A DNA stretch of 40,784 bases, taken from NCBI GenBank assembly GCA_030537815.1, contig JAUNVF010000022.1, forward strand, positions 1 through 40,784, written 5' to 3'. Each line of letters starts with the position of its first letter. The first letter of the stretch is position 1. This DNA is from Tissierellia bacterium (GTDB lineage: Bacteria; Bacillota; Clostridia; Tissierellales; Peptoniphilaceae). The position numbers and the translations under genes are program-made. Shown in pieces: positions 8,602 through 17,201 of the stretch. The notes under the pieces were generated by a model. That model did no database searches and was not told the DNA's origin. It saw only the letters and a program-made list of their open reading frames with translations.

Positions 8602-9610
8602 TTCTAAAAAATTCTAAAATCGCATCGATATCTTTTTCTGATGTAGCCCATGAGGTTACCAGCCTGCTGACTTTTTCTCCATTTGGCAGTATCATGGTCT
8701 CGAAGAGAAAATCCCTTGAAAGCCTTTCTATCAATTCATCGCTTAAATTCAAAAATATCTGATTTGTCACCGGCCTTGCATAAAATTCAATATTTTGTTC
8801 TCTCAATCCGACTGACAGCTTTTTCGCCATATCATTTGCATATTTTCCTAATTCATAAAAAAGACCGTCTTCAAATAAAGCTTCAAATTGAATTCCCATA
8901 AAGAAACCCTTTGCAAGCATCGCTCCCCTCTGCTTGTAAATATATCTAAAGCCCGGTTTTAATTCCTCATTCAATATCACCAATGCCTCGCCCATAATCA
9001 AGCCATTCTTTGTACCACCTATAAAAAAAGCATCCGTTAGCCTGGCTATATCTGAAAGTCTTAAATCAGATTCTTCCGACATAATTGCATGGGCCAATCT
9101 CGCTCCGTCCATATACAGGTATAGGCCGTATTTTTTGCAAACTCGACTGATTTCCTCAAGCTCTTTAATTGAGTAGATAGTGCCCAGCTCCGTCGCATTA
9201 GTTATATATACCATCTTAGGCTGCGTCTTTGACTCCGAGCCGTATGATCTCATAATATTTTCAATACTTTGAGGGCTTATCTTTCCATCTTCTCCGGGTA
9301 TTTCTATTATCTTATGACCCGTCGCTTCTATCGCACCTGTTTCATTATCTAATATATGCGCCGTCGATACAGCAATTATCGATTGATATGGTTTTAAAAA
9401 AGCCGCAGCTGCAAGTAAATTTGTTTGAGTTCCTCCGGAAATAAAATGAATATCCGCCCTCGCATCAAGCTCTTTTTCGATAAGGGAAGCCGCTCTCATA
9501 CAATGCATATCCAGACCATAACCGGTATTTACCTCTGAATTGAATTCTATTATCTTTTCTAAAATCTTTTTATGCGCTCCCAAGCTGTAGTCATTTCTAA
9601 AATTATACAT
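8588..9610 (-). CDS. Low-specificity threonine aldolase-like PLP enzyme
   Basis: A 340-residue fold-type I PLP enzyme of the beta-eliminating lyase/threonine aldolase family. Visible are FRNDYSLGAHKKIL at the start, ISGGTQTNLLA in the PLP phosphate-binding region, YMDGARLAHA with the ring-contacting Asp, and FFIGGTKNGLIMG, where the Lys of GTKNG would form the Schiff base. It likely cleaves L-threonine or L-allo-threonine to glycine and acetaldehyde, though members vary in substrate. Glycine supply would suit an amino-acid fermenter; that link is inference. Confidence 0.85.
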   Translation of the reverse strand: MYNFRNDYSLGAHKKILEKIIEFNSEVNTGYGLDMHCMRAASLIEKELDARADIHFISGGTQTNLLAAAAFLKPYQSIIAVSTAHILDNETGAIEATGHKIIEIPGEDGKISPQSIENIMRSYGSESKTQPKMVYITNATELGTIYSIKELEEISRVCKKYGLYLYMDGARLAHAIMSEESDLRLSDIARLTDAFFIGGTKNGLIMGEALVILNEELKPGFRYIYKQRGAMLAKGFFMGIQFEALFEDGLFYELGKYANDMAKKLSVGLREQNIEFYARPVTNQIFLNLSDELIERLSRDFLFETMILPNGEKVSRLVTSWATSEKDIDAILEFFRNENK

Positions 9611-9613
9611 ATT

Positions 9614-10216
9614 CTAGCCTTCAAATTCTCTTATCTCGATGCTCTCAATAGATATATCGGCAACCGGTTTATCCATAGTATCTCTGTTAACAGCACTAAT
9701 ACTGTCTACGACATCCATTCCCTCATATACCTGTCCAAAAACAGTATGTCTGAAGTCGAGCCAATAAGCTCCTCCAATATTCTCGTAATTCTCGATGACT
9801 TCATCGGGATATCCCATCTTTTCACCCGCTTCTCTCATCTGAACTATTCCATCTTTTGGCGTATCGCTAATCTGAACGATGAAGAATTGACTTCCATTTG
9901 TATCCGGACCGGAGTTCGCCATCGATAGAGCGCCCCTGTAATTTCTAAAATTCACATCGAATTCATCGTCAAATGGCCTACCGAAAATAGATTCTCCACC
10001 TCTACCTGTACCCGTCGGATCTCCACCCTGTATCATGAAATCTGGGATTACCCTATGGAAAATCACTCCGTCATAATATCCCTTCTCGCTTAATTTTTCA
10101 AAATTCTCAACTGCCAATGGAGCCGCTTCGGGAAATAATTTTATCTTAATCTCGCCCAATGTCGTCTTCATTATAGCTATCTTATCGCCTTTAATCGGTT
10201 TATCTAATTGCTTCAT
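9614..10216 (-). CDS. Cyclophilin-type peptidyl-prolyl cis-trans isomerase
   Basis: A 200-residue cytoplasmic cyclophilin with no signal peptide. Core motifs: FHRVIPDFMIQGGDPTGTGRGG, FDDEF, ALSMANSGPDTNGSQFFI, and HTVFGQVYEGMDVVDSI. The catalytic Arg of FHRV and the QFF segment are intact. It contains an insert of about 35 residues between SQFFIVQ and HTVFGQV, seen in several clostridial homologues. It is transcribed with the neighbouring minus-strand genes; 47 bases separate it from the upstream phosphodiesterase-like gene. Confidence 0.93.
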   Translation of the reverse strand: MKQLDKPIKGDKIAIMKTTLGEIKIKLFPEAAPLAVENFEKLSEKGYYDGVIFHRVIPDFMIQGGDPTGTGRGGESIFGRPFDDEFDVNFRNYRGALSMANSGPDTNGSQFFIVQISDTPKDGIVQMREAGEKMGYPDEVIENYENIGGAYWLDFRHTVFGQVYEGMDVVDSISAVNRDTMDKPVADISIESIEIREFEG

Positions 10217-10263
10217 ATCATTCTCCTTTAATTTTGTTATTTATCTTATTCTCAAAAAGGACA

Positions 10264-11529
10264 TCAGATCCGATGCCCCTCTATTATTTCATATAGACAT
10301 TTCCCCGCCGCTCCCTTTAATCCGAGATTCATGACTTTAGAAATAGTCGGCGCTATATCTATCAGCCTAGCTTCTTCTAATTTGGTATTTTTAAAATCGG
10401 GACCAATAGCAAAAAAGACTGCCGAATATCCCCTCTTGTCGGGACTATAGCCATGCGTTGCCCTATGCTTTGGAAATGTCTCATCAAAAATTTCTCCGTC
10501 AGTATCCTGTAAAAAATAATAACCCTTCTCGGCTTCAATCATAAATGCACAATCAGGATCTGCGCCTAGCATCTCAGCCTGATCGGAATTGTAAATCCTC
10601 TCTATGCCTTTATGCTTTTCTGCAAATTCTTCAAGTCGCATCAAAAGCTCTCTTAAAAATTCTTCATCGTCGTCTTTTGAGTAGATATAACAACTACCGC
10701 CGGCTTCTTGCATTATCGCTTTGTATTTTTTTATCCTACCGGCCGACATTTCAATATAACCGAGTTCGCATAGGTATTTATTTAGTCTTATGCCGACCTT
10801 TAAATCGATTTGAGAATGGTCGCTGACTACGATTAAATTTGTATCTCTGCAATAATCTAATAATTCAAGCATATTGACTATCCTGTCATCATATGTCGAT
10901 ATCGCTTTCTCGACTTCGTCAGACTTTGTTCCATATCTATGCTTTTTATCGTCTACTGCGACGAAATGCGACATGACGAGATCCGGCCCAAATTTTTTTA
11001 TTATATAATGCATCGACGCTTCTATAAAATCATCGAGCTGGGGCTGAGATATACCGTCTCTCATATACCCGAATCTCCTGTCTAAATCTATCAATAATTT
11101 GGGACTGCTATTTATTAAAGAAACCGATACCTGATTTTGCCAAATCCTATGGGGAAATATTTCAGCTATATTATAGTCAATATTTCCTCTCGCCGAGACA
11201 GGCCAAAGCAGCGACGCCGTTTTGAGACCTTTTCTTCTTGCCGCTCTAAACAGGCTGTCGCCTTTTAAATACTTTTCATACCAGTACCAATCCATATCTT
11301 TTCTTCCCGTCTGCAATAAGAGATTGTTGACTATTCCATGATCCTTAGGATATCTTCCCGATATTATCGAAGCATGACATGGATATGTCAATGACGGATA
11401 GACCGTCTTAACCCTTTTTATATAAGATCCTTCTTCGATCATATATTTAAAACCGGGCATGGATTCAAATAGATTAGCATCGACATCTCCCAAGGCGTCA
11501 AAAGACATCATCACCAGTTTCTTATTCAT
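10264..11529 (-). CDS. Alkaline phosphatase superfamily phosphodiesterase (nucleotide pyrophosphatase-like)
   Basis: A 421-residue protein of the type I phosphodiesterase/nucleotide pyrophosphatase family. Metal and nucleophile positions are recognisable: MSFDALGD, YPSLTYPCHASIISG (Thr nucleophile), AVDDKKHRYG, VVSDHSQID, and ATHGYSP near the end. No signal peptide or membrane span is seen, so it is probably cytoplasmic. It starts three bases after the map stop codon. The natural substrate is unknown. Confidence 0.85.
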   Translation of the reverse strand: MNKKLVMMSFDALGDVDANLFESMPGFKYMIEEGSYIKRVKTVYPSLTYPCHASIISGRYPKDHGIVNNLLLQTGRKDMDWYWYEKYLKGDSLFRAARRKGLKTASLLWPVSARGNIDYNIAEIFPHRIWQNQVSVSLINSSPKLLIDLDRRFGYMRDGISQPQLDDFIEASMHYIIKKFGPDLVMSHFVAVDDKKHRYGTKSDEVEKAISTYDDRIVNMLELLDYCRDTNLIVVSDHSQIDLKVGIRLNKYLCELGYIEMSAGRIKKYKAIMQEAGGSCYIYSKDDDEEFLRELLMRLEEFAEKHKGIERIYNSDQAEMLGADPDCAFMIEAEKGYYFLQDTDGEIFDETFPKHRATHGYSPDKRGYSAVFFAIGPDFKNTKLEEARLIDIAPTISKVMNLGLKGAAGKCLYEIIEGHRI

Positions 11530-11532
11530 ATC

Positions 11533-12291
11533 CTAAATCGAATCCTGTTCTGTCAAGATTACAGGACCGTCTTTTGTAATCGCAAGAGTATGTTCGAATT
11601 GACATGATAAAGATCCATCCACAGTTCTCGCAGTCCAGCCATTATCATCCAATTTCGACTTCCAATCGCCGACATTTATCATAGGCTCAATCGTAAATAC
11701 CATGCCCTCCATAATCCTAGGACCCCTTATCCTCGTCGCATAATGAAGTACCTGTGGATCTTCGTGGATATTTCTACCAATTCCATGCCCTACAAATTCC
11801 CTGACTACAGAATATCCCTTTTCTTCTGCTATATTCTGTATTACTCTTCCTATATCGCCAATCCTATTTCCTATCACAGCTTCTTTGATCGACTCGTAAA
11901 GGCATTTCTTAGTTGTTTCATATAATTCATTTGTCTCTTTACTTCCCTCTCCGATTATATATGACCAAGCAGAGTCTGCGAGATATCCATCTAAATTGAC
12001 GACCATATCTACAGTTACGAGATCTCCATCCTTTAGCACGACATCTTTTTTGGGGAATCCATGACAAATTTCATCATTGACAGAAGTACATGTCGCATAA
12101 GGATAGCCCATATATCCCTTTTGTTCAGGAGTCGCTCCATTAGCCCTTATAAATTCTTCGGCTATTCTATCTATTTCATCTGTGGTTATACCGGATTTTA
12201 TTTCTTCTCTAAGTTTTAAATGAGTCTTAGCCAGAATCACTCCGGCCTTTCTCATCTTTTCTATCTCTTCCGGTGTTTTAATAATGATCAT
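11533..12291 (-). CDS. map: Type I methionine aminopeptidase
   Basis: A 252-residue M24 metallopeptidase that removes N-terminal methionine from new proteins. Ligands are in place: VTVDMVV and YLADSAW (two Asp), GHGIGRNIHE (His), FTIEPM (Glu) and CQFEHTLAI (Glu). The length is normal and there is no N-terminal zinc extension. It lies outside its usual ribosomal-protein operon, so it may be a second copy; the rest of the genome is not visible. Confidence 0.94.
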   Translation of the reverse strand: MIIIKTPEEIEKMRKAGVILAKTHLKLREEIKSGITTDEIDRIAEEFIRANGATPEQKGYMGYPYATCTSVNDEICHGFPKKDVVLKDGDLVTVDMVVNLDGYLADSAWSYIIGEGSKETNELYETTKKCLYESIKEAVIGNRIGDIGRVIQNIAEEKGYSVVREFVGHGIGRNIHEDPQVLHYATRIRGPRIMEGMVFTIEPMINVGDWKSKLDDNGWTARTVDGSLSCQFEHTLAITKDGPVILTEQDSI

Positions 12292-12305
12292 TCAATTCTC
12301 CTTAA

Positions 12306-13100
12306 TCATATCTGAGTTTGACCGATATACTCGAATCCTTCGCCGGTCTCGCCTATTTCTATATCCCAATTTGGTCTCATTCCTATGGTTCCGGCCAGGG
12401 CATTAAAATAATATATAACTATTCCAATATCCACATAGTCATTGATACTTTCAGTATTCAAAGTATATAATTTTATCATATGCTCATCGATTACAAATCT
12501 CCATGGCTGTCTATTATAAGAAGAAGGCGCCATCCTCAGATAATAAAATAGATCGTCGAGTCCCAATTCCTCTAGCTCTTCCATCTCCATTTCATTTCCC
12601 AATTCGCCCTTGAATACATATTCTTCAATGCCTATCCTACTGCTATAATTTGCTTTACCGATATTCAATTCTCTCGGAGGATATCCCACAGCCAAAATAT
12701 ATTTAACCTTGCCGCTATCGTATTTGAATATGCTCTTTAACTCATCTTCATCTACTTCTAACAAGGTGACCCAGCATGATGCCAGACCGATCGCCTTTAA
12801 TTCAGTTATAAGCTTTTCCAGATAATAAGCACCATAGAGATATGCTATCGGCTTCTCTTCAAGAGTATGCATGGCGATATATGCGGGTGCATCTATCATG
12901 ACGCCGCCATAGCCTGCTTTTCCCTCAAGGCTCTTAGAAATATCCTTGCCATTTACACATAATTCATATCTAACATCATCTCTGGTTTTATTTATATCTT
13001 CGACCAGAGCTTCAACTTGCTTTACAGATTTTCCGGAAAGTTTTTTATTTTTAAAAACTCTAACCGATTTTCTCGATAGTAAAAAATCAGACATTAACAT
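12306..13100 (-). CDS. Nitroreductase-fold flavoprotein (putative TM nitroreductase type)
   Basis: A 264-residue protein with two half-domains of the nitroreductase fold: SRKSVRVFKNKKLS at the N-terminus and a second half with LFYYLRMAPSSYNRQPWRFVID, where the FMN-contacting SxxNxQPW pattern is clear. A central ASCWVT..VGYPP stretch is typical. Function is probably FMN-dependent reduction with an unknown substrate. GGAGG seven bases before the ATG supports this start. It heads the minus-strand operon that runs through map to hemZ. Confidence 0.82.
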   Translation of the reverse strand: MLMSDFLLSRKSVRVFKNKKLSGKSVKQVEALVEDINKTRDDVRYELCVNGKDISKSLEGKAGYGGVMIDAPAYIAMHTLEEKPIAYLYGAYYLEKLITELKAIGLASCWVTLLEVDEDELKSIFKYDSGKVKYILAVGYPPRELNIGKANYSSRIGIEEYVFKGELGNEMEMEELEELGLDDLFYYLRMAPSSYNRQPWRFVIDEHMIKLYTLNTESINDYVDIGIVIYYFNALAGTIGMRPNWDIEIGETGEGFEYIGQTQI

Positions 13101-13130
13101 ATTATCGCCTCCATAGATTTGTTTTGTCTA

Positions 13131-13157
13131 TTTATAATTTTACTACATAAATGTCAA
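13131..13157 (-). promoter_or_regulatory. Likely promoter of the nitroreductase-map-hemZ operon
   Basis: On the minus strand a consensus TTGACA (13152-13157) is followed by TATAAA (13131-13136). The 15-base spacer is shorter than ideal, so the exact -10 is uncertain. Its position in the divergent gap ahead of the operon supports it. Confidence 0.42.
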
Positions 13158-13234
13158 TTTCTCAATTGAGACTCTTTATAAGATTTATAAATGTAAAAGA
13201 TCAAAATATGATAAAATATCAGATGGAGGTCGAA

Positions 13235-15082
13235 ATGATATTAACTGATCAACAAGAAAAAGCTTCAATGCATTTCAAGGGACCTGCTCTCGTTCTCGCC
13301 GTACCAGGAGCGGGAAAGACGACGGTGCTCATAAAGAGAATTGAAAATTTAATACAAAAATACGATATAAATCCCAAAAATATTTTATCTATAACATTTA
13401 GCAAATCGCAAGCCTTGGATATGGAAATAAGGTATAAAAACTCCAGACCTGATTCGGAAATGCCTAGATTTTCCACTATACATGCATTCGCATACGATAT
13501 TATAAGGGCATATAATAGAGATAATAAAAGAAATTTGAGATTGATTGAAGGTCATGATTTCAATAAATACTCATTAGTAAAAAGACTTTACTACAATCTG
13601 AATGAAAATTTTATTACTGACGACAGCCTTGAAGAATTTTTTACTTCTCTTACATTCATAAAAAACTGCATGATGGATCTCGATAGATATATAAGAGAAT
13701 ATAAACCTCAAATTAAAGGCTTTAGAGAATTATTTCTCAATTATGAAAATTATAAAAGATTAAATAATTTTATAGATTTCGACGATATGCTGACCATGGC
13801 CTATGAAATAATAAAAAAAGAGGACAATATACTCAATCGTATAAGAAATCTCTACAAATATATACAGATCGACGAGGCTCAGGACACATCTCTAATTCAA
13901 CTTAGGATGATTGAATTGATAGCCAAACCCGAAGATAATATTTTTATGGTCGCAGATGACGATCAATCTATATACGGATTCAGGGGCGCCGTACCAGCTG
14001 AATTGCTATCTTTTAAGAGAAAATATCCAAATGGCAAGATTTTCTTTATGGAAGATAATCACAGATCTTATAAAGATATAGTATATGCCTCAAATAAATT
14101 TATAAAGACAAATGAAAATAGATATAAAAAAGATATCAAAACTACAAATGATATCTCATCACCAATAAAAGTCGTGACAGCAAAAAATATAGATGCAGAG
14201 CATAGGTATTTGATTAAAAATATAAAAAGAGATATTGACGAAGAAAAAGAGGTCGCCGTCTTATATAGGAATAATATATCGGCCATGACTTTAATGGATT
14301 CTTTTCAAAAAGCCGGAATTCCCTTTTATGTAAAAGACAAGAGAAATTATCTATCCCATTTTGTAATAAAAGATATCCTAAATATTCTCAAACTCTCGAA
14401 AGATACATCGGATATAGATCTATATGAATCGGTTTATTATAAGCTCGGGGCATATTTAAGAAAAGACTATCTAAATCATCTGCAATATGACTCATCTATT
14501 TCTGTATTTGACTCTCTTTTAGAAATTCCGGGCCTAAAAGATTTTCAAATAGATAGAATATTACAATTAAAACATTCTTTTAAAAGGCTTGCAAAGCTCA
14601 ATATCGATAGGGGAATTGAATATATAGAAAACAATTTGGGCTATGGAGAATATCTCGATGAAAAAGTAAGAAAATCGGGCAGTGGAGGTTTCTCGCCTTC
14701 CATTATACTGGAGAGCTTAAAATATATATCAAAGGATTTGAAATCTCCTTATGAATTAGAAGAAAAGCTCGAGAATTTAAAAAATCTCAAGACATTTAAA
14801 TTTCCAAATACAGTAGTATTATCGACTATTCATTCCGCTAAGGGTCTAGAATACGATTCAGTCTATCTGATAGATTTAGTTCAGGGTGAATTTCCCTCAA
14901 AGAAATCCACGGATATCGACCCGAGAGGTGTTGAACCGGGCATAGAAGAAGAGAGGAGATTATTTTATGTCGCTATGACTAGAGCTAAATCTAATCTCTG
15001 TCTGATAAGCTTAAAGACGAGAAATAATTCTCCTGTTAAGAGATCTGAATTTTTTAATAGTATTAAAAAAATGAAGTCGTAA
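13235..15082 (+). CDS. UvrD/Rep-family ATP-dependent DNA helicase
   Basis: A 615-residue superfamily 1A helicase. Motifs in order: I (AVPGAGKTT), Ia-like ITFSKSQA, II (IDEAQDTS), III (ADDDQSIYGFRGA), IV (HRSYK), V (STIHSAKGLEYD), VI (RRLFYVAMTRAK). It is shorter than PcrA or UvrD (about 720-750) and lacks their long C-terminal tail, so I do not assign either name. A longer frame exists upstream, but GGAGG at 13225-13229 sits five bases before the ATG at 13235. It is divergent from the nitroreductase operon and ends in its own hairpin. Confidence 0.92.
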   Translation: MILTDQQEKASMHFKGPALVLAVPGAGKTTVLIKRIENLIQKYDINPKNILSITFSKSQALDMEIRYKNSRPDSEMPRFSTIHAFAYDIIRAYNRDNKRNLRLIEGHDFNKYSLVKRLYYNLNENFITDDSLEEFFTSLTFIKNCMMDLDRYIREYKPQIKGFRELFLNYENYKRLNNFIDFDDMLTMAYEIIKKEDNILNRIRNLYKYIQIDEAQDTSLIQLRMIELIAKPEDNIFMVADDDQSIYGFRGAVPAELLSFKRKYPNGKIFFMEDNHRSYKDIVYASNKFIKTNENRYKKDIKTTNDISSPIKVVTAKNIDAEHRYLIKNIKRDIDEEKEVAVLYRNNISAMTLMDSFQKAGIPFYVKDKRNYLSHFVIKDILNILKLSKDTSDIDLYESVYYKLGAYLRKDYLNHLQYDSSISVFDSLLEIPGLKDFQIDRILQLKHSFKRLAKLNIDRGIEYIENNLGYGEYLDEKVRKSGSGGFSPSIILESLKYISKDLKSPYELEEKLENLKNLKTFKFPNTVVLSTIHSAKGLEYDSVYLIDLVQGEFPSKKSTDIDPRGVEPGIEEERRLFYVAMTRAKSNLCLISLKTRNNSPVKRSEFFNSIKKMKS

Positions 15083-15101
15083 ATTATTACGGCTTCATTT
15101 T
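15073..15101 (+). terminator. Terminator of the UvrD-like gene
   Basis: GAAGTCGTAA (15073-15082, including the stop codon) pairs with TTACGGCTTC (15087-15096) with one G-T pair and a four-base loop, followed by ATTTT. The stem is reasonable but the T run is short. Confidence 0.6.
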
Positions 15102-15161
15102 ATATCTATCTTCTCTTTATAAAGATTAAATTCCTGCTTGATCCTCTCTAATTTAAATAAA

Positions 15162-15187
15162 AATCTCAGACATTTCTGTCTGAGATT
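15162..15187 (-). terminator. Terminator of the SPFH protein gene
   Basis: A perfect 11-pair hairpin, AATCTCAGACA/TGTCTGAGATT with a TTTC loop. On the minus strand it is followed by TTTTTATTT. It can also stop plus-strand transcription leaking from the helicase gene. Confidence 0.85.
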
Positions 15188-15199
15188 CAATTTCTTATT

Positions 15200-16426
15200 T
15201 TATTTAAATGGATTTCCACATTCAGGGCAGAATTTCGGCTCTCCCGAACCTTCAGGCGGTTTGTATCCGCAATTTCTACATGGTTTCACTCCATTTTCTG
15301 GCTTCTTCTCTCCACAATTCGTGCAGAATTTACCTGAATTATTTGAGCCACATTCAGGGCAATACCAGCCGTCTTCTGATTTCTTTTGTTCAGCTTGAGA
15401 ATTCTGAGCCGCTTTTTGCTCATCCATTTGCATCTGCTGCATATTAGAAGTCGAGAAATTTCCCATTACATTTCCGGCGGCACCCATTCCTATGCCCATC
15501 CCCATATATGTCCGACCAGCTCCGGCTTCATTCGAGCCTGCAGCTTCCATTCCTCTCGCTATGGATCCTTGAACATATCCTTCTCTTATCCTAGCATCAG
15601 ATAACATGGCACCTTGATTTCTCATATTTATCAATTTCTGAGATTCTTCGTCATATGATAGAGATGCTATTCCGACAGACTGAACTTCCATCCCTCTCAG
15701 CTCTCTCCATTCATCGTCGAGAACCTCTCTCATTATCCCACTCAATTCCATGGTTTTAGAAGCTACATGAGATATTCTGATTCCGTCGACTGACATCTTA
15801 TTTATAGATGTCTGTAGAGCTTCCAAAAATTCGGAAAGATATTGTTCATTTATATCTTCTATATCCACTTTTTCGGCATTTCTCGGTATTACCTCGCTGA
15901 AAAATTTAATCGGATCGACTATTTTAATCGAGTAATTACCATGAGCCCTTAAAAATAATTCAGAATTATAGAAATTATCAAAATAATTTATCGCATTTCT
16001 AGTTCCAAATTTAATTCCCTTTATTTCCTGTGTATTTATAAAATAAACTTGTTGCTTAGCAGGTGGTACCCCTCCGTATTTAAGTCTATTGAAAGATTCC
16101 CTTATCGAAGCACCCAGATCCCCGTTAAACATAGATGGAGCAGACTCGTTATCGACTCTGAAATACCCGGGTTCAGCTGTGTAATCTATTATTTTACCGC
16201 CATCGACGAGTATCATAAATTGATTTTGTCCAACATGAATCACCGATCCGTCAGTTATTAAATCAGCAGTGCCTTTTTTATTAGATCCTCTCTTTGAATC
16301 ATTTCTAACCATTCTACCCTTGGTAAAAACGGTCTGATTTCCCATATCTCCTGCTTCAACTACCTCGAGCCATTGATCTGATAAAGCTCCGCCAACTGAA
16401 TCAATAGCAGCCTTTATTAATCCCAT
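15200..16426 (-). CDS. SPFH-domain protein with C-terminal zinc ribbons (YdjI-like)
   Basis: A 408-residue protein. Residues about 1-290 match the SPFH family often labelled virion core protein or YdjI: GLIKAAIDSVGGALSDQW at the start, then VYFINTQEIKGIKFGT and GIRISHVASKTMELSGIM. A glycine/methionine-rich linker (about 300-345) follows. The last 70 residues hold zinc-ribbon CxxC pairs (CPECG, CTNCG, CRNCG, CPECG). SPFH proteins form oligomeric membrane scaffolds; in Bacillus, relatives sit near phage-shock-type membrane stress genes. A small lipoprotein gene ends 12 bases upstream, so the two are probably co-transcribed. Confidence 0.83.
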   Translation of the reverse strand: MGLIKAAIDSVGGALSDQWLEVVEAGDMGNQTVFTKGRMVRNDSKRGSNKKGTADLITDGSVIHVGQNQFMILVDGGKIIDYTAEPGYFRVDNESAPSMFNGDLGASIRESFNRLKYGGVPPAKQQVYFINTQEIKGIKFGTRNAINYFDNFYNSELFLRAHGNYSIKIVDPIKFFSEVIPRNAEKVDIEDINEQYLSEFLEALQTSINKMSVDGIRISHVASKTMELSGIMREVLDDEWRELRGMEVQSVGIASLSYDEESQKLINMRNQGAMLSDARIREGYVQGSIARGMEAAGSNEAGAGRTYMGMGIGMGAAGNVMGNFSTSNMQQMQMDEQKAAQNSQAEQKKSEDGWYCPECGSNNSGKFCTNCGEKKPENGVKPCRNCGYKPPEGSGEPKFCPECGNPFK

Positions 16427-16438
16427 CTTAAACCTCCT

Positions 16439-16819
16439 TTATTTTATATTCCAGTATAATTCGAGTACGCCTCCATGGTCTTCACCGATGATTTCGACAT
16501 CGAATTCCGAGCTCTTATCTACTTTCACAATCTTTTCAAATTTTTCAGGATTTTCTTCATTTATCACTTCTTCTCCCGCTTTGTCTTTTACAATAATCTT
16601 AATTTTTCCCTTATCGGATTTGGAATTGATCTTAATCCTGTATTCCCCTTCATCAAGCTTTATCTTTTTGGAATATTCTCCGTCCATAAGGCTATGTCTT
16701 AAAAAGATCGAGTCGTCATTTTGCTCAAAAGTTCCATTTTCTCTGGTTCCGCTAAATGATTTGCTACATCCTGATATCAAAAGCGAAGCCATTATCAAAA
16801 ACATTATTAATTTTTTCAT
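16439..16819 (-). CDS. Small predicted lipoprotein of unknown function
   Basis: A 126-residue protein with a lipoprotein signal: KK, a hydrophobic stretch, then the lipobox LISGC (Cys about residue 18). The mature part is charged and beta-rich (EGEYRIKINSKSDKGKIKIIVKDK), resembling small secreted beta-sandwich domains, and ends LELYWNIK. I do not recognise the family. GGGGAG lies just before the ATG. It directly precedes the SPFH gene, suggesting a membrane-stress or envelope role for the pair, which is inference only. Confidence 0.72.
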   Translation of the reverse strand: MKKLIMFLIMASLLISGCSKSFSGTRENGTFEQNDDSIFLRHSLMDGEYSKKIKLDEGEYRIKINSKSDKGKIKIIVKDKAGEEVINEENPEKFEKIVKVDKSSEFDVEIIGEDHGGVLELYWNIK

Positions 16820-17165
16820 TCATCTCCCCTTCTAAAGTAAACCAATAAAAATCGGCATATTATAAGAATATTATATCACAATAGATGCCGAGATTGAAGA
16901 TTTGTTTTAGCCTTTTAATATGATTATATACTTATTATTAATCATGACTGCATTATTTATTTTAATAAAAAATAAAATTAACAGAATATTTATCGAAAAT
17001 CCAATCCCATTCTCGTTCTTGACGATATAGAAGTAAATCAAATCTTAAATTCTGATTTTTTTATTGCAATCCTACACCCATATAGAATAATATCCCAATC
17101 GAGATTTCTCTAATGAAATCTACTTAACTAAAATTCATATAATTTAAAACAAGATAATTTGTAAA
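16820..17165. other. AT-rich intergenic stretch
   Basis: About 345 bases between the lipoprotein start and the terminator of the cell-wall protein. A minus-strand TATAAT (16870-16875) may be the -10 of the lipoprotein/SPFH promoter, but its -35 (TTCAAT) is poor. No open frame with a ribosome site and no clear RNA structure was seen. Confidence 0.45.
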
Positions 17166-17195
17166 AAAGTCCAAATCAAATTTGATTTGGACTTT
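17166..17195 (-). terminator. Terminator of the cell-wall protein gene
   Basis: A perfect 30-base palindrome: AAAGTCCAAATCAAA (17166-17180) pairs with TTTGATTTGGACTTT (17181-17195). On the minus strand it leads into TTTTTTAC. It lies a few bases beyond the stop codon. Confidence 0.87.
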
Positions 17196-17201
17196 AGAAT
17201 T

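Noticed and set aside
13151-13234. Longer N-terminus for the UvrD-like helicase
   Set aside because: The extra 28 codons overlap the divergent promoter, while GGAGG is ideally spaced before the ATG at 13235.
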